Counted from the first letter of the stretch, positions 27,124 to 35,990 are shown. The stretch is 64,000 nt of DNA from Sphingomonas sp. YR710 (GCF_900101455.1 NZ_FMZJ01000011.1:1-64000); one strand, 5' to 3'. Numbers and translations: made by a program. Notes: generated by a model from the letters alone, not told the origin.

Positions 27124-28931
27124 TCCGGCCGCTTGCCCGCATCGAGGGTCTCAATATCGTCGCCCGCGCCGACGACGGGAGCGACCTGCCGATCGTGCGC
27201 GACGTCAGCCTGTCGGTCGCGCCGGGCGAGGTGCTGGCGCTGATCGGCGAATCGGGCTCGGGCAAGACCACCATCGCGCTGGCGCTGCTGGGCTATGCCC
27301 GCAGGGGCTGCCGGATTGTGGGTGGCGAGATCGAGGTGGCCGGCCATCGGCTTGACCGGCTCGACGAGCATGCGCTGCGATCACTGCGCGGCCGTACCGT
27401 CGCTTATGTCGCGCAAAGCGCGGCGGCCGCGTTCAACCCGATGCTCCCGATCATGCAGCAGGTGATCGAGCCGGCGGTCATCCATGGGTGCATGGATCGG
27501 GCCGCGGCCGAGCAGAAAGCGCGCGACCTCTTTCGCCGGCTGGCACTGCCCGATCCGGATGGCGTCGGCGCGCGCTATCCGCATCAGGTGTCGGGCGGAC
27601 AGTTGCAGCGGCTAATGGCGGCGATGGCGCTGATTACCGATCCGGCGCTCGTCATATTCGATGAACCGACAACCGCGCTCGATGTCACCACGCAGATCGA
27701 GGTGCTCAAAGCGTTCAAGACCGCGGTGCGCGATCTCGGCACGACTGCGGTCTATGTCAGCCATGATCTGGCCGTGGTCGCCCAGATTGCCGATCGGATC
27801 ATCGTGCTGCGCGATGGCGCGATACAGGAAATGGGAACCACCGGCACGATCCTGCACGCGCCCGAACATCCCTATAGCCGGCAACTTGTCGCCGCGGCGG
27901 CGCCGCGCGCCGAAGGGCAGGCGGTTGATCTGCCGCCGGGCGCCCCGGGCGAGCCGCCGCTCCTCGAATTGCGGGACGTGATCGCCGGCTATGGCGGGGT
28001 CGATCGCGAAGGGCAGCCCCGCACGCGCATATTGAACGGGATCAGCCTGACCATCCGGCGCGGGCAGGTGCTCGGCGTGATCGGGGAATCGGGCAGCGGG
28101 AAGAGCACGCTGGCGCGCGTCGTGTCCGGCCTGCACGCCAGAAGCTCGGGCCATGTGAACCTGAGCGGCGCGACGCTGGCGGCGGGTATCGCGCATCGGC
28201 AGCGCGAAGATCTGCGGCGGATCCAGCTCGTCTTCCAGAATGCCGATACCGCGCTCAATCCGGCGGTGCCGGTCGCGCAGGCGCTGGGCCGCCCGCTCAC
28301 CTTCTACCATGGGTTGCGCGGCGCTCCGTTGAAGGCGGAGGTGGCACGGCTGCTCGATCTCGTGCGCCTGCCCGGCCATATCGGCGATCGCCTGCCGCGC
28401 GAGCTGTCGGGTGGGCAGAAGCAGCGGATCAACCTTGCCCGCGCGCTTGCCGCCCGGCCGGATCTGCTGCTGTGCGACGAGGTGACCTCGGCGCTCGATC
28501 CGGTGGTGGCGGAAGCGGTGCTCGATCTGCTGATCGAGTTGCGGCGCGAGCTTGGGCTGGCCTATATGTTCATCACCCATGATCTGGAGACGGTGCGCGC
28601 GATCGCCGACGAGACCTTGATCCTCTATGGTGGCTCGACGATGGAGACGGCGCAGCGCGATAGCCTGTCGTCGGCGCCGCACCATCCTTATTCGCGCCTG
28701 CTGATGGCGTCGGTGCCGGTGCTCCGGCAGGGCTGGCTCGAGGAGGTCGGCGATCTCGGGAGCACAACCGGCCGTTCGAATCCGGGAGCGCAAGGCTGCC
28801 GATTCTTCGTCAGGTGCGATCTTGCGCAGGCCGGCCGCTGTGACGTCGAAGCGCCGCCGGCGCGTGCGCATGCGGGGCGGATCATCCATTGCCATCGCAG
28901 CATAAAAGAGCTGATCGACGCGACCGGTTGA
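27120..28931 (+). CDS. Fused DppD-DppF ABC transporter ATPase
   Basis: A 603-residue protein with two complete ATPase modules. First: Walker A GESGSGKTT at about residues 43-51, signature VSGGQLQRLM, Walker B LVIFDEPTTALD. Second: Walker A GESGSGKST near 322-330, signature LSGGQKQRINLARAL, Walker B LLLCDEVTSALD. Each half ends with the oligopeptide/dipeptide C-terminal extension (HPYSR...), and Cys residues near the end (GCRFFVRCDLAQAGRCDVE) match the OppD/DppD cluster. It energises the importer encoded by the three preceding genes and resembles the fused GsiA/YejF type. Confidence 0.92.
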   Translation: MIRPLARIEGLNIVARADDGSDLPIVRDVSLSVAPGEVLALIGESGSGKTTIALALLGYARRGCRIVGGEIEVAGHRLDRLDEHALRSLRGRTVAYVAQSAAAAFNPMLPIMQQVIEPAVIHGCMDRAAAEQKARDLFRRLALPDPDGVGARYPHQVSGGQLQRLMAAMALITDPALVIFDEPTTALDVTTQIEVLKAFKTAVRDLGTTAVYVSHDLAVVAQIADRIIVLRDGAIQEMGTTGTILHAPEHPYSRQLVAAAAPRAEGQAVDLPPGAPGEPPLLELRDVIAGYGGVDREGQPRTRILNGISLTIRRGQVLGVIGESGSGKSTLARVVSGLHARSSGHVNLSGATLAAGIAHRQREDLRRIQLVFQNADTALNPAVPVAQALGRPLTFYHGLRGAPLKAEVARLLDLVRLPGHIGDRLPRELSGGQKQRINLARALAARPDLLLCDEVTSALDPVVAEAVLDLLIELRRELGLAYMFITHDLETVRAIADETLILYGGSTMETAQRDSLSSAPHHPYSRLLMASVPVLRQGWLEEVGDLGSTTGRSNPGAQGCRFFVRCDLAQAGRCDVEAPPARAHAGRIIHCHRSIKELIDATG

Positions 28932-29072
28932 GGACAGCAGTTTATTCTGCGCGCGCCGTCGCTTTCGCAACGATCGCATGCCGCAGACCTGTAAAACGAC
29001 CGCCGAAACATGGCCGAAGCGCATCTAATTGGTAATGTGAACGACGCGCAGCGCAGCAGGGAGAGCGTGAGC

Positions 29073-30266
29073 ATGGCAAGCATAGCCCAAACCGACCAGA
29101 TGAAGGCGATCCCGGCCGGTGCGACGCCCGCCGCGGCGACGGCGCGGCTGATGAGCATCGATGCGTTGCGCGGCCTCGTGATGGTGATCATGCTGCTCGA
29201 CCATGTTCGCGAGACATGGTTTCTCCACCTTCAGGTCAGCGACCCGATGGATGCCCGCACGATCGTGCCGGCCCTGTTTTTCACGCGGCTGACCAGCACG
29301 ATCTGCGCGCCGGTCTTCGTGGCGCTGACCGGCCTCTCGGCTTATCTGTTCGGCCAGAAGCACAGCAAGGCCGAAACGTCGGCCTTCCTGCTGAAGCGCG
29401 GCCTGTTCCTGATGTTTCTGGAACTGACCTTCGTCGCTTTCGCCTGGTCCGCCAAATTCCCGCCGCAGACGCTCTGGCTGCAGGTGATCTGGGCGATCGG
29501 CGTGAGCATGGTCGTGCTGGCGGCCTTGCTGCACCTGTCGCGCGGTGCGCTTGTCGCGGTCGGGCTTGTGATTGTGTGCGGACATGATCTGCTCGACGGC
29601 ATCGTGCTGGCGCCCGGCGACAGCTTCTACATCCCCTGGGCGATGCTGCATCAGCGGGGCGTGTTCGAACTGGCCGGTATCACCATCAAGACGACCTATC
29701 CGGTCCTGCCCTGGATCGGCGTCATCGCGCTCGGCTATGCGCTGGGCCCATGGTTTTCCGGGCTGGCGGCCGACGATCGGCGGCGGCGCCTGCTGACCCT
29801 CGGCCTTGGCATGATCGCCGCCTTCATCGTGCTGCGCGCGTTGAACATCTATGGCGACAAGCCCTGGTTCGTCGTCCCCGGTGAGCCGCTGCGAACGGTC
29901 ATGAGCTTCCTGGCGCTCACCAAATATCCCCCGTCGCTCTTGTTCCTGCTGTCGACGCTGGGCGTGGGTACGGTGCTGCTCGGGCAGTTCGAAAAGCTCG
30001 AAGGCGGCAATCTTTCGCGCTGGCTGTCGATCCTCGGTGGCGCTCCGATGTTCTTCTATATGTTCCACCTCTATGTGCTGAAGATCTTCTATCTGATCGC
30101 GCTGGCGATCTGGGGGCCGAACAAGGGCACGGTGTTCGGCGTCGACCATCTCTATGTCGTGTGGCTCTGGTATGTCGGGCTGATCGTGCCACTCTATTTC
30201 CCGACGCGGTGGTTTTCGAACCTGAAGAAGCGGCGCAAGGATATCTGGTGGCTGAAATATCTGTGA
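29073..30266 (+). CDS. DUF1624 (heparan-alpha-glucosaminide acetyltransferase-like) membrane protein
   Basis: About 397 residues with some ten hydrophobic segments. The N-terminal motif MSIDALRGLVMVIMLLDHVRE and the TGLSAYLFG region are typical of DUF1624/HGSNAT-like membrane acyltransferases. ATG 29073 has GGGAGAG seven bases before it; the frame is open from 29010. The stop overlaps the GTG start of the following iron-sulfur protein, so this membrane protein is coupled to the three-subunit dehydrogenase. Why is unknown; it may modify or transport a substrate. Confidence 0.8.
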   Translation: MASIAQTDQMKAIPAGATPAAATARLMSIDALRGLVMVIMLLDHVRETWFLHLQVSDPMDARTIVPALFFTRLTSTICAPVFVALTGLSAYLFGQKHSKAETSAFLLKRGLFLMFLELTFVAFAWSAKFPPQTLWLQVIWAIGVSMVVLAALLHLSRGALVAVGLVIVCGHDLLDGIVLAPGDSFYIPWAMLHQRGVFELAGITIKTTYPVLPWIGVIALGYALGPWFSGLAADDRRRRLLTLGLGMIAAFIVLRALNIYGDKPWFVVPGEPLRTVMSFLALTKYPPSLLFLLSTLGVGTVLLGQFEKLEGGNLSRWLSILGGAPMFFYMFHLYVLKIFYLIALAIWGPNKGTVFGVDHLYVVWLWYVGLIVPLYFPTRWFSNLKKRRKDIWWLKYL

Positions 30267-30577
30267 GTATCGGCCGTTTTCACCGCATTGCCGAGACGAA
30301 GCGCGCCGCGATCACGATCGAGGTTGACGGTGCTCCGGTGTCCGCGCTGGAGGGCGACAGCCTGCTCGTGGCCGTCCTCACCAATCGGTCGACCTTGCGC
30401 TCGTCCGAGTTTGGCGATGGCGAACGCGCGGGTTTCTGCCTGATGGGCGCCTGCCAGGATTGCTGGATGTGGACGGCGGACGGGCAGCGGTTGCGCGCCT
30501 GCACCACCCGCGCCGTGCAGGGCATGCAGGTTCTCACCGGCGCTGCAGGAGAGTCGCTGTGGCCGATCCCCGCCTGA
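30263..30577 (+). CDS. Small (2Fe-2S)-binding subunit of an HcnA/opine-oxidase-like dehydrogenase
   Basis: A 104-residue protein. TIEVDGAPVSALEGDSLL is the ferredoxin-like beta-grasp start, and GFCLMGACQDCWMW plus LRACTT supply four cysteines (C-x4-C-x2-C then C) for a [2Fe-2S] cluster. This is the HcnA-type small subunit found with cyanide synthase and octopine/nopaline oxidases. GTG 30263 overlaps the previous stop; GTG 30248 is an alternative. Its stop region overlaps the next subunit by 19 bases, so the A, B and C subunits are made as a set. Confidence 0.87.
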   Translation: MSIGRFHRIAETKRAAITIEVDGAPVSALEGDSLLVAVLTNRSTLRSSEFGDGERAGFCLMGACQDCWMWTADGQRLRACTTRAVQGMQVLTGAAGESLWPIPA

Positions 30578-31929
30578 TCGTCGTCGGGGCAGGGCCCGCG
30601 GGCATGCGTGCCGCCGAGACGCTGGTGGCGGCGGGCCTGCGTCCCGTCGTGATCGACGAAGGCACCGCATCCGGGGGACAGATCTATCGCCGACAGCCGG
30701 CCGGTTTCACGCGAACCCCGGAGATGCTCTATGGCCCCGATGCCGCCAAGGCGCGGGCGCTGCACAGCGGCTTCGACGCGCTCGGCGACCGGATCGATTA
30801 TCGGCCGGACAGCCTCGCCTGGAATCTGCGCGATAGCGTGCTTCACGTCGTGCAGGCCGGGGTCTCCACCGCTTTGCCGTTCGATGCGCTGATCCTGGCG
30901 ACCGGCGCCACCGATCGGCTGTTGCCGATCAGGGGCTGGAGCCTCCCCGGCTGCTACAGCCTTGGTGGCGCCCAGATTTCGCTCAAGGCGCAGGCGTGCA
31001 GCATCGGTGCCCGGCCGGTCTTCCTCGGCACCGGGCCGTTGCTGTATCTGGTCGCATCGCAATATGTGAAGGCCGGCATCAAGGTCGCCGGGGTGCTCGA
31101 TACAGCGGCAGCGACGGCGCAATTCAGGGCCGTCGGCGATCTTCTCGTGCGTCCGGGCCTGCTGGCGCGTGGGATGGCGATGCGCGTCGCGCTCAAGGCG
31201 GCGGGCGTGCGGGTCGAACAGGGGATTGTGCCGATCGCGATCGAAGGGCCGGATCAGGTCGGTGCCGTGCTGTACCGCACCGCGTCCGGCGAACAGCGCA
31301 GAACTGCATGCGATGCCGTGGGCATGGGCTTTCACCTGCGCTCCGAGACCCAGCTTGCCGATCTTGCCGGCTGTACCTTCCTGTTCGATGGCGCGACCGG
31401 CCAGTGGCGCCCCGAAACCGACGAGGACGGCCGCACATCCTGTGCCGGCATCTACACCGCCGGCGATGGCGCCCGAATATTGGGCGCCGATGCGGCGGAG
31501 GCGGCGGGCCGGCTGGCCGCGCTGGCCGTGCTGGCCGATCTGGGCCGATCCGTCGATGATGTGGCGGTGAAAAAGCTGAAACGACGCCTCGGGCGGCTCG
31601 ATCGCTTCAGACGGGGTCTGGCGACGGCCTTCCCATGGCCCGCGGAACTGGCGCGCGCGATCAGCGACGATATCATCGTCTGCCGCTGCGAGGCGGTGAC
31701 GGCCGGCCAGATTCGTGACGCGAGCGGGGCCAAGGGCGCACCCGAGCTGAACCGGGCGAAGGCGCTGTCGCGTGTCGGCATGGGGCGATGCCAGGGCCGC
31801 TATTGCGGCTCGGCGGCGGCCGAGATCCTCGCCGCCGCGCGCGGGATCGATCTTCCCGAGGTAGGCAGGTTGCGGGGCCAAGCGCCGGTCAAGCCGCTGT
31901 CGATGGCCACCGTCAGGAGTGACAAATGA
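30559..31929 (+). CDS. FAD/NAD(P)-binding subunit with BFD-type [2Fe-2S] domain (HcnB/OoxA-like)
   Basis: A 456-residue protein starting at GTG 30559 behind an AGGAGAG. FAD motif VVGAGPAGMRAAETLVAAG is at residues 6-25; ATGATDRLLPIRGWSLPG and the second dinucleotide motif GTGPLLYLVASQYVKAG follow. The C-terminus has CRCEAV and, about 35 residues later, CQGRYCG, the Cys pattern of a BFD-like [2Fe-2S] domain. This is the B subunit of HcnABC/opine-oxidase complexes, which relay electrons from amino-acid oxidation towards the respiratory chain. Confidence 0.9.
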   Translation: MADPRLIVVGAGPAGMRAAETLVAAGLRPVVIDEGTASGGQIYRRQPAGFTRTPEMLYGPDAAKARALHSGFDALGDRIDYRPDSLAWNLRDSVLHVVQAGVSTALPFDALILATGATDRLLPIRGWSLPGCYSLGGAQISLKAQACSIGARPVFLGTGPLLYLVASQYVKAGIKVAGVLDTAAATAQFRAVGDLLVRPGLLARGMAMRVALKAAGVRVEQGIVPIAIEGPDQVGAVLYRTASGEQRRTACDAVGMGFHLRSETQLADLAGCTFLFDGATGQWRPETDEDGRTSCAGIYTAGDGARILGADAAEAAGRLAALAVLADLGRSVDDVAVKKLKRRLGRLDRFRRGLATAFPWPAELARAISDDIIVCRCEAVTAGQIRDASGAKGAPELNRAKALSRVGMGRCQGRYCGSAAAEILAAARGIDLPEVGRLRGQAPVKPLSMATVRSDK

Positions 31930-33050
31930 GGCGGAGCGCGGACGTCATCATCGTCGGCGGCGGCATCATGGGCGCTTCGGCGGCCTTCTTCCTGCGCCAG
32001 CGCGGCAAGAGCGTCATCCTGCTCGAACGCGATCTCGTCGGCCAGGCGGCCAGCGGCACCAATTTCGGCAATGTCCGTCGGCAGGGGCGCTATCTGCACC
32101 AGCTTCCGCTGTCGAACCGCGCGCTGGATATATGGATGCGGCTGCCCGAGCTGATCGGGGAGGATTGCGAATTCGTCCAGCGCGGGCATCTGCGCGTCTG
32201 CTATACGCGCGAACAGGCCGACAAGCTCGAAGCCTACGCCCGCGATGCACGTGATTACGGCCTCGATCTCGAAATGATGTCGGCCAATGCATTGCGCGCC
32301 GGCTTTCCCTATCTCGGGCGCGAGATCGTGGCGGGCTGCTTCGATCCGACGGGCGGCCACGCCAATCCGCGCCTTACCGCCCCGGCGATCGCGCGCGGGG
32401 CGGCGCGCGCGGGCGCGATTGTCGAGGAAGGCGCCGAGGTTGTCGGCATCACCAGGGCGGCCGAGGATTTCATCATCGAGGTCCGCGGACGCGGATCCTT
32501 TACCGCGCCGACCCTGCTGGTGACGGCGGGGGCCTGGGGCGGCAAGCTCTCGGCTCTGTTCGGCGAGCCGGTTCCGCTTGAGACGCATGGACCGCAAATG
32601 GCCGTGACCGAGCCGCTGCCCTATCGGATTGCCCCGACGATCGGGGTTTCGACGCCTCATGTCTATGAGACCGTTTATTTTCGTCAGGTCGAGCGCGGAA
32701 ATATCGTGCTGGGCGGCAGCACGCGGGGGCCGGCCTCCAACGAGACCAACCGCGCCAATGTGCTGCCGGAAAATATATTGGGGCAGATGGAGCAGATCCG
32801 GCGGGTGATGCCGGGCTTTGCGGCGACCAGCATCATCCGCGTCTGGAGCGGGGTGGAGAGCTATTTTCCGGATGACATTCCGGTGATGGGCCCCAGCGCT
32901 AGCGTGGCCGGTCTCTATTATGCGTTCGGCTTTTGCGGCGCCGGTTTCCAGATCGGGCCGGGTGTGGGCGATGTCATGGCTGAACTGATCGCGACGGGCG
33001 CCACGACCACTCCGATCGCGCCTTATTCGATCGCCCGTTTCGCGGGTTGA
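31926..33050 (+). CDS. FAD-dependent oxidoreductase subunit (HcnC/opine oxidase beta-like)
   Basis: A 374-residue DAO-family flavoprotein. DVIIVGGGIMGASAAFFLRQ is the FAD fold; GQAASGTNFGNVRRQGRY is the flavin loop; the C-terminal YYAFGFCGAGFQIGPGVG closes the site. It would carry out the substrate oxidation at an amino-acid C-N bond and hand electrons to the B and A subunits encoded just upstream. Its ATG overlaps the B-subunit stop. Substrate could be an opine, N-alkyl amino acid or glycine derivative; this cannot be settled from sequence. Confidence 0.87.
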   Translation: MRRSADVIIVGGGIMGASAAFFLRQRGKSVILLERDLVGQAASGTNFGNVRRQGRYLHQLPLSNRALDIWMRLPELIGEDCEFVQRGHLRVCYTREQADKLEAYARDARDYGLDLEMMSANALRAGFPYLGREIVAGCFDPTGGHANPRLTAPAIARGAARAGAIVEEGAEVVGITRAAEDFIIEVRGRGSFTAPTLLVTAGAWGGKLSALFGEPVPLETHGPQMAVTEPLPYRIAPTIGVSTPHVYETVYFRQVERGNIVLGGSTRGPASNETNRANVLPENILGQMEQIRRVMPGFAATSIIRVWSGVESYFPDDIPVMGPSASVAGLYYAFGFCGAGFQIGPGVGDVMAELIATGATTTPIAPYSIARFAG

Positions 33051-33069
33051 TCGGCGTCATCATCGGCTC

Positions 33070-33160
33070 GTCATTCCCGCGAAGGCGGGAACCTATAATC
33101 TCCGAACCACAAGAGGTTCGAGCTTCAGAGGATATGGGTTCCCGCCTTCGCGGGAATGAC
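33070..33160. repeat. REP-like palindromic element with 24-bp perfect arms
   Basis: The arm 33070-33093 (starts GTCATTCCCGCGAAGGCGGG) is the exact reverse complement of 33137-33160. Between them is a smaller hairpin (CGAACC at 33103-33108, GGTTCG at 33115-33120). GTCATTCCCGCGAAGGCGGG is a very common intergenic palindrome core in sphingomonads and some other proteobacteria. It lies between two convergent genes and could act as a bidirectional terminator or mRNA stabiliser. An A/T-rich stretch with an AAATAA/TTATTT pair follows at about 33185-33210. Confidence 0.85.
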
Positions 33161-33232
33161 GGCTGAGGATGTTACATCATATTGAAAAATAACGTAATTC
33201 ATTATTTCTGCGCCTATGGTAGCGCTGCGATG

Positions 33233-33949
33233 TCAGGCAGGGCGGTAGATCGCGTAGGCCTTCTTCACATGGGTCTTGCTCGACCAGGAGCAGAACGCGC
33301 CGAGTTCGACCACGAAGGTGTCGCCCTGGCCGAACGTCCCCGTTCGGCCGGTTTCATCCTCGACGGTCACCTCACCAGCCAGCAGATGCATCAGTTCATA
33401 ATGGCCGTAGGACATGGCGCGGCGATGATAAGGCGTGGAATCCCAGGTGCCGCAGATGAAGACGTCATCTTCGGATTGATAGTCGCGGTGATTGCGGCAG
33501 GATGGCGTCGGACCGATCAGCAGCGCGTCCTGCGGCGACCCGGATGGGGTCAACGGGGCGGTGTCGTCGATCGGCACGATGTCGGTCGCGCCGGGGATGA
33601 CCGCGCACCGCATCACGATCGCCCGCAGGTTCGGACCGGCGGACCAGGAGAAAGAGAGGTTCGCTGGCAGCACCGCGCTCTCGCCGGGCTTGAGGCGGAC
33701 GTTCGTGGTGCCCGAATCGAGGCTCAATTCCCCTTCGAGCACGATCAGAAACTCGTCCGCATCGAGGCGTTCGATGCTGCCATTGCCCGTCGCAGTCAGG
33801 GCCGCGATCGCCACCGGGCCATCCGGCAGCGCGAGCGGGGTACGCGCGGACAGATAATCACCGCCAGAAACAGCCGCTGTCGCGGCGAAGCTGCGCAGAT
33901 CGATGAAGGTGCGAACCCGCTCGGATGCGGTGAAAACGTCCTGTTTCAC
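33233..33949 (-). CDS. Bicupin (cupin-domain) protein
   Basis: A 238-residue protein with two cupin-like halves. The first (about 60-110) has FLIVLEGELSLDSG and PGESAVLPA; the second (about 175-230) has HYELMHLLAGEVTVEDETG and FGQGDTFVVELGAFCSW. Cupins of this sort bind a metal or a small ligand and include sugar or opine isomerases and regulators. It starts with GTG 33949, overlapping the HAD gene's stop (GTGA). Exact function unknown; position suggests a late step or sensing role in the neighbouring oxidase pathway. Confidence 0.75.
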   Translation of the reverse strand: MKQDVFTASERVRTFIDLRSFAATAAVSGGDYLSARTPLALPDGPVAIAALTATGNGSIERLDADEFLIVLEGELSLDSGTTNVRLKPGESAVLPANLSFSWSAGPNLRAIVMRCAVIPGATDIVPIDDTAPLTPSGSPQDALLIGPTPSCRNHRDYQSEDDVFICGTWDSTPYHRRAMSYGHYELMHLLAGEVTVEDETGRTGTFGQGDTFVVELGAFCSWSSKTHVKKAYAIYRPA

Positions 33950-34614
33950 AGCCCGAGCAATCCCGGCAGGCCGCCAATATCCGGAATTTCATGGACCTCG
34001 TAATAAGCGTTCATGGGTTCGTGCCCGCGATTGACGAAAGCCTTCATCCGGATACCCATATCATAGGCTGTCATGAGGTCGTAGCGATAGCTTGACGAGC
34101 AATGGAGCACGTCCTCCGGCCCGCAGCCCAGCATGTCGAACATATATTCGAATGCCTGCATGCGCGGCTTATAGGCCTGTGCCGCCTCTGCGGTGTAGGC
34201 CGCGTGAAACGGCGCCTGAAGGCGCGCGACGCTGTGCGGGATCAGGTCGATCATCGAGTTGGACAGGATGACGAGCGGGAATTCCGCGGCAACGCGCTTG
34301 AGCGGTTCGATCACGTCGGGATGGGGATCCCAGGTCGGAACCGCCGCGTAGATCGTATCGGTATCGCTGTCGCGATATTCGATGCCCCATTTCTTGCAGG
34401 TGCGGCGGAGCGATCCTTCGACGACATCCTTATAGGGCTTCCACGCACCCAGCACCTCATCGAGGCGATAGGCCGAGAAATCCTTGCAGAATGAATCCAT
34501 CGCCTCGGGCGCGATCCTGTCCTCGAACAGGACCCGGGCAGCCGGCGCCATCTGAAAAAAGATCAGCGTGCCATAGCAATCGAACGTTATATATTTTGGC
34601 TTCAGCATTGCCAT
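33946..34614 (-). CDS. Type II haloacid dehalogenase-like HAD hydrolase
   Basis: A 222-residue HAD-superfamily enzyme. The nucleophile Asp12 is in ITFDCYGTLIFF, the Ser/Asn of motif II in VILSNSMID, the Lys in QAYKPRMQAFEY, and the acidic end motif in SSSYRYDLMTAYDMG. Type II members hydrolyse L-2-haloacids, but many act on phosphates or are unassigned. ATG 34608 is an alternative start with better Shine-Dalgarno spacing. It is first of a two-gene unit with the cupin, opposite the HcnABC-like operon across the palindrome. Confidence 0.82.
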   Translation of the reverse strand: MAMLKPKYITFDCYGTLIFFQMAPAARVLFEDRIAPEAMDSFCKDFSAYRLDEVLGAWKPYKDVVEGSLRRTCKKWGIEYRDSDTDTIYAAVPTWDPHPDVIEPLKRVAAEFPLVILSNSMIDLIPHSVARLQAPFHAAYTAEAAQAYKPRMQAFEYMFDMLGCGPEDVLHCSSSYRYDLMTAYDMGIRMKAFVNRGHEPMNAYYEVHEIPDIGGLPGLLGL

Positions 34615-34660
34615 TCACCACCTGCTTTTCGGGCGTTGATATTCGATCCGGTCATTTTGC

Positions 34661-35257
34661 TCATTCGGTCGGCTGGATCAGCTTGCGGTAGAAGCCGCTG
34701 GTCACGAGCGTCACGGTTACGGGCTTCTCGCTTTGGTTGCGCCAGTACCAGCCATGGATGCCGGGAAAGGGCGCCATGAAGCTGCCCTGCGCCTCGGTCA
34801 GCCCCTTCTGCTTCCAGTAGCTGGAGAAATCGGTGGCGGTCAGCGATCGCTCGCCATGCATGTCCATCTTCACCGGTCCGGTCGCCTTCCAGGAGAAGAC
34901 GAACTGATCGCCGGTCTGCATTTCCGCCTTGATCTCGACGCCGGCATGCGGCGCGAGCGTCAATATGCGCGTGTCGGATCGGTACGGCGTCGTGCGGATG
35001 ATCGTATCGCGGGTCTGCGCAGGAACGACGATCGGCGCGATACCGGCCGGCGCCGGCGCCGCCGCCACGTCGACATCCTCAGCTTCCCCGTGAAGCTTCG
35101 TCAGGCCGAGCACGCGGCCGACGCCTGTCGGATCGATGCCATATTCGGCCGGAAGCACGAACAAAGTCAGGATGGCGGCGGCCACCGCGAGCGCCGCGAT
35201 CGACGCGCCTGCCAGGCTTTTGCCGCTGGCCTGATAGGCAAGTGCGGTGGTCGTCAT
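34661..35257 (-). CDS. Single-pass transmembrane anchor protein of the metal island
   Basis: A 198-residue protein with one N-terminal transmembrane helix (about residues 15-35) and a periplasmic domain with a conserved-looking core (RDTIIRTTPYRSDTRILTL; GIHGWYWRNQSEKPVTVTL). It resembles proteins annotated only as transmembrane anchor proteins next to HupE/UreJ genes. The start overlaps the HupE-like stop, so the two are co-translated. A structural or accessory part in periplasmic metal transport is inferred from this coupling. No catalytic motif is seen. Confidence 0.6.
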   Translation of the reverse strand: MTTTALAYQASGKSLAGASIAALAVAAAILTLFVLPAEYGIDPTGVGRVLGLTKLHGEAEDVDVAAAPAPAGIAPIVVPAQTRDTIIRTTPYRSDTRILTLAPHAGVEIKAEMQTGDQFVFSWKATGPVKMDMHGERSLTATDFSSYWKQKGLTEAQGSFMAPFPGIHGWYWRNQSEKPVTVTLVTSGFYRKLIQPTE

Positions 35258-35970
35258 GCTCCATGCTCCATGGCAAATCCGGTGAGCTGATAGCCGACTA
35301 GCACGAAGCCGGCGGTCATCAGCAACGCGTTGGCGACGAGCACGCTGCGATCGAAGCTGCGGCTGCGGCGCCAGAGGGTCATCAGGATGAGGATGATGCT
35401 CAGCGCGATGAACTGCCCGATCTCGACGCCGATGTTGAAGCTGACGAGATTGGCGAACAGGCCGTCGCGCGACAGCGCCAGTTCCTGCAGCTTGGTGGCC
35501 AGGCCGAAGCCGTGGAAGAAGCCGAAGATGAGCACCGCCGCCTTCTGGTTCGGCTCGAAACCGAACACCGTCCTAAACGCGCCGAGATTGTCGAGCGCCT
35601 TATAGGCGACGGAAAATCCGATGATCGCGTCGACCACGAACGGATCGGCGCGGATGTTCGCGAGCACGCCGATCAGCAGGGTCGTGCTATGTCCGATCGC
35701 AAACAGGGTGACATATTTGCCGACGTCTTTCAGCCGATACAGGAAGAAGATCACGCCGAACAGGAACAGCAGATGATCATATCCGGTCACCATATGTTTG
35801 GCGCCGAGATAGATATAGGGAATGATATTGGTACCCGGATGGCTCTGAATATAGGCCTTGTCGCTCGCGGCAACGCCATGGGCCAAAGCGGCATCGGCCA
35901 AGAGCAGGACGACGGCGGCTATTCCCGCTTGCAGCGGTCGCACCCGCACCAAGATCCGCTTCATATCCAC
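35254..35970 (-). CDS. HupE/UreJ-family metal transport protein
   Basis: A 238-residue membrane protein with a cleavable signal (ends DAALA) and about six transmembrane segments. GYDHLLFLFGVIFF, FAIGHSTTLLIG and GFFHGFGLATKL carry the membrane His/Asp residues typical of HupE/UreJ, a nickel/cobalt permease family. GTG 35970 has AGGA seven bases upstream; ATG 35964 is possible. It is coupled to the anchor protein gene downstream. Next to an RND pump and an NreB-like exporter, nickel or cobalt is the likely metal, but the direction of transport is uncertain. Confidence 0.82.
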   Translation of the reverse strand: MDMKRILVRVRPLQAGIAAVVLLLADAALAHGVAASDKAYIQSHPGTNIIPYIYLGAKHMVTGYDHLLFLFGVIFFLYRLKDVGKYVTLFAIGHSTTLLIGVLANIRADPFVVDAIIGFSVAYKALDNLGAFRTVFGFEPNQKAAVLIFGFFHGFGLATKLQELALSRDGLFANLVSFNIGVEIGQFIALSIILILMTLWRRSRSFDRSVLVANALLMTAGFVLVGYQLTGFAMEHGA

Positions 35971-35990
35971 GCGAAATTCCTGTCTCGCTG

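Noticed and set aside
30263-33050. Assigning the three-subunit dehydrogenase as hydrogen cyanide synthase HcnABC
   Set aside because: Octopine, nopaline and other amino-acid dehydrogenases share the same architecture, and neighbours point to catabolism rather than cyanogenesis.
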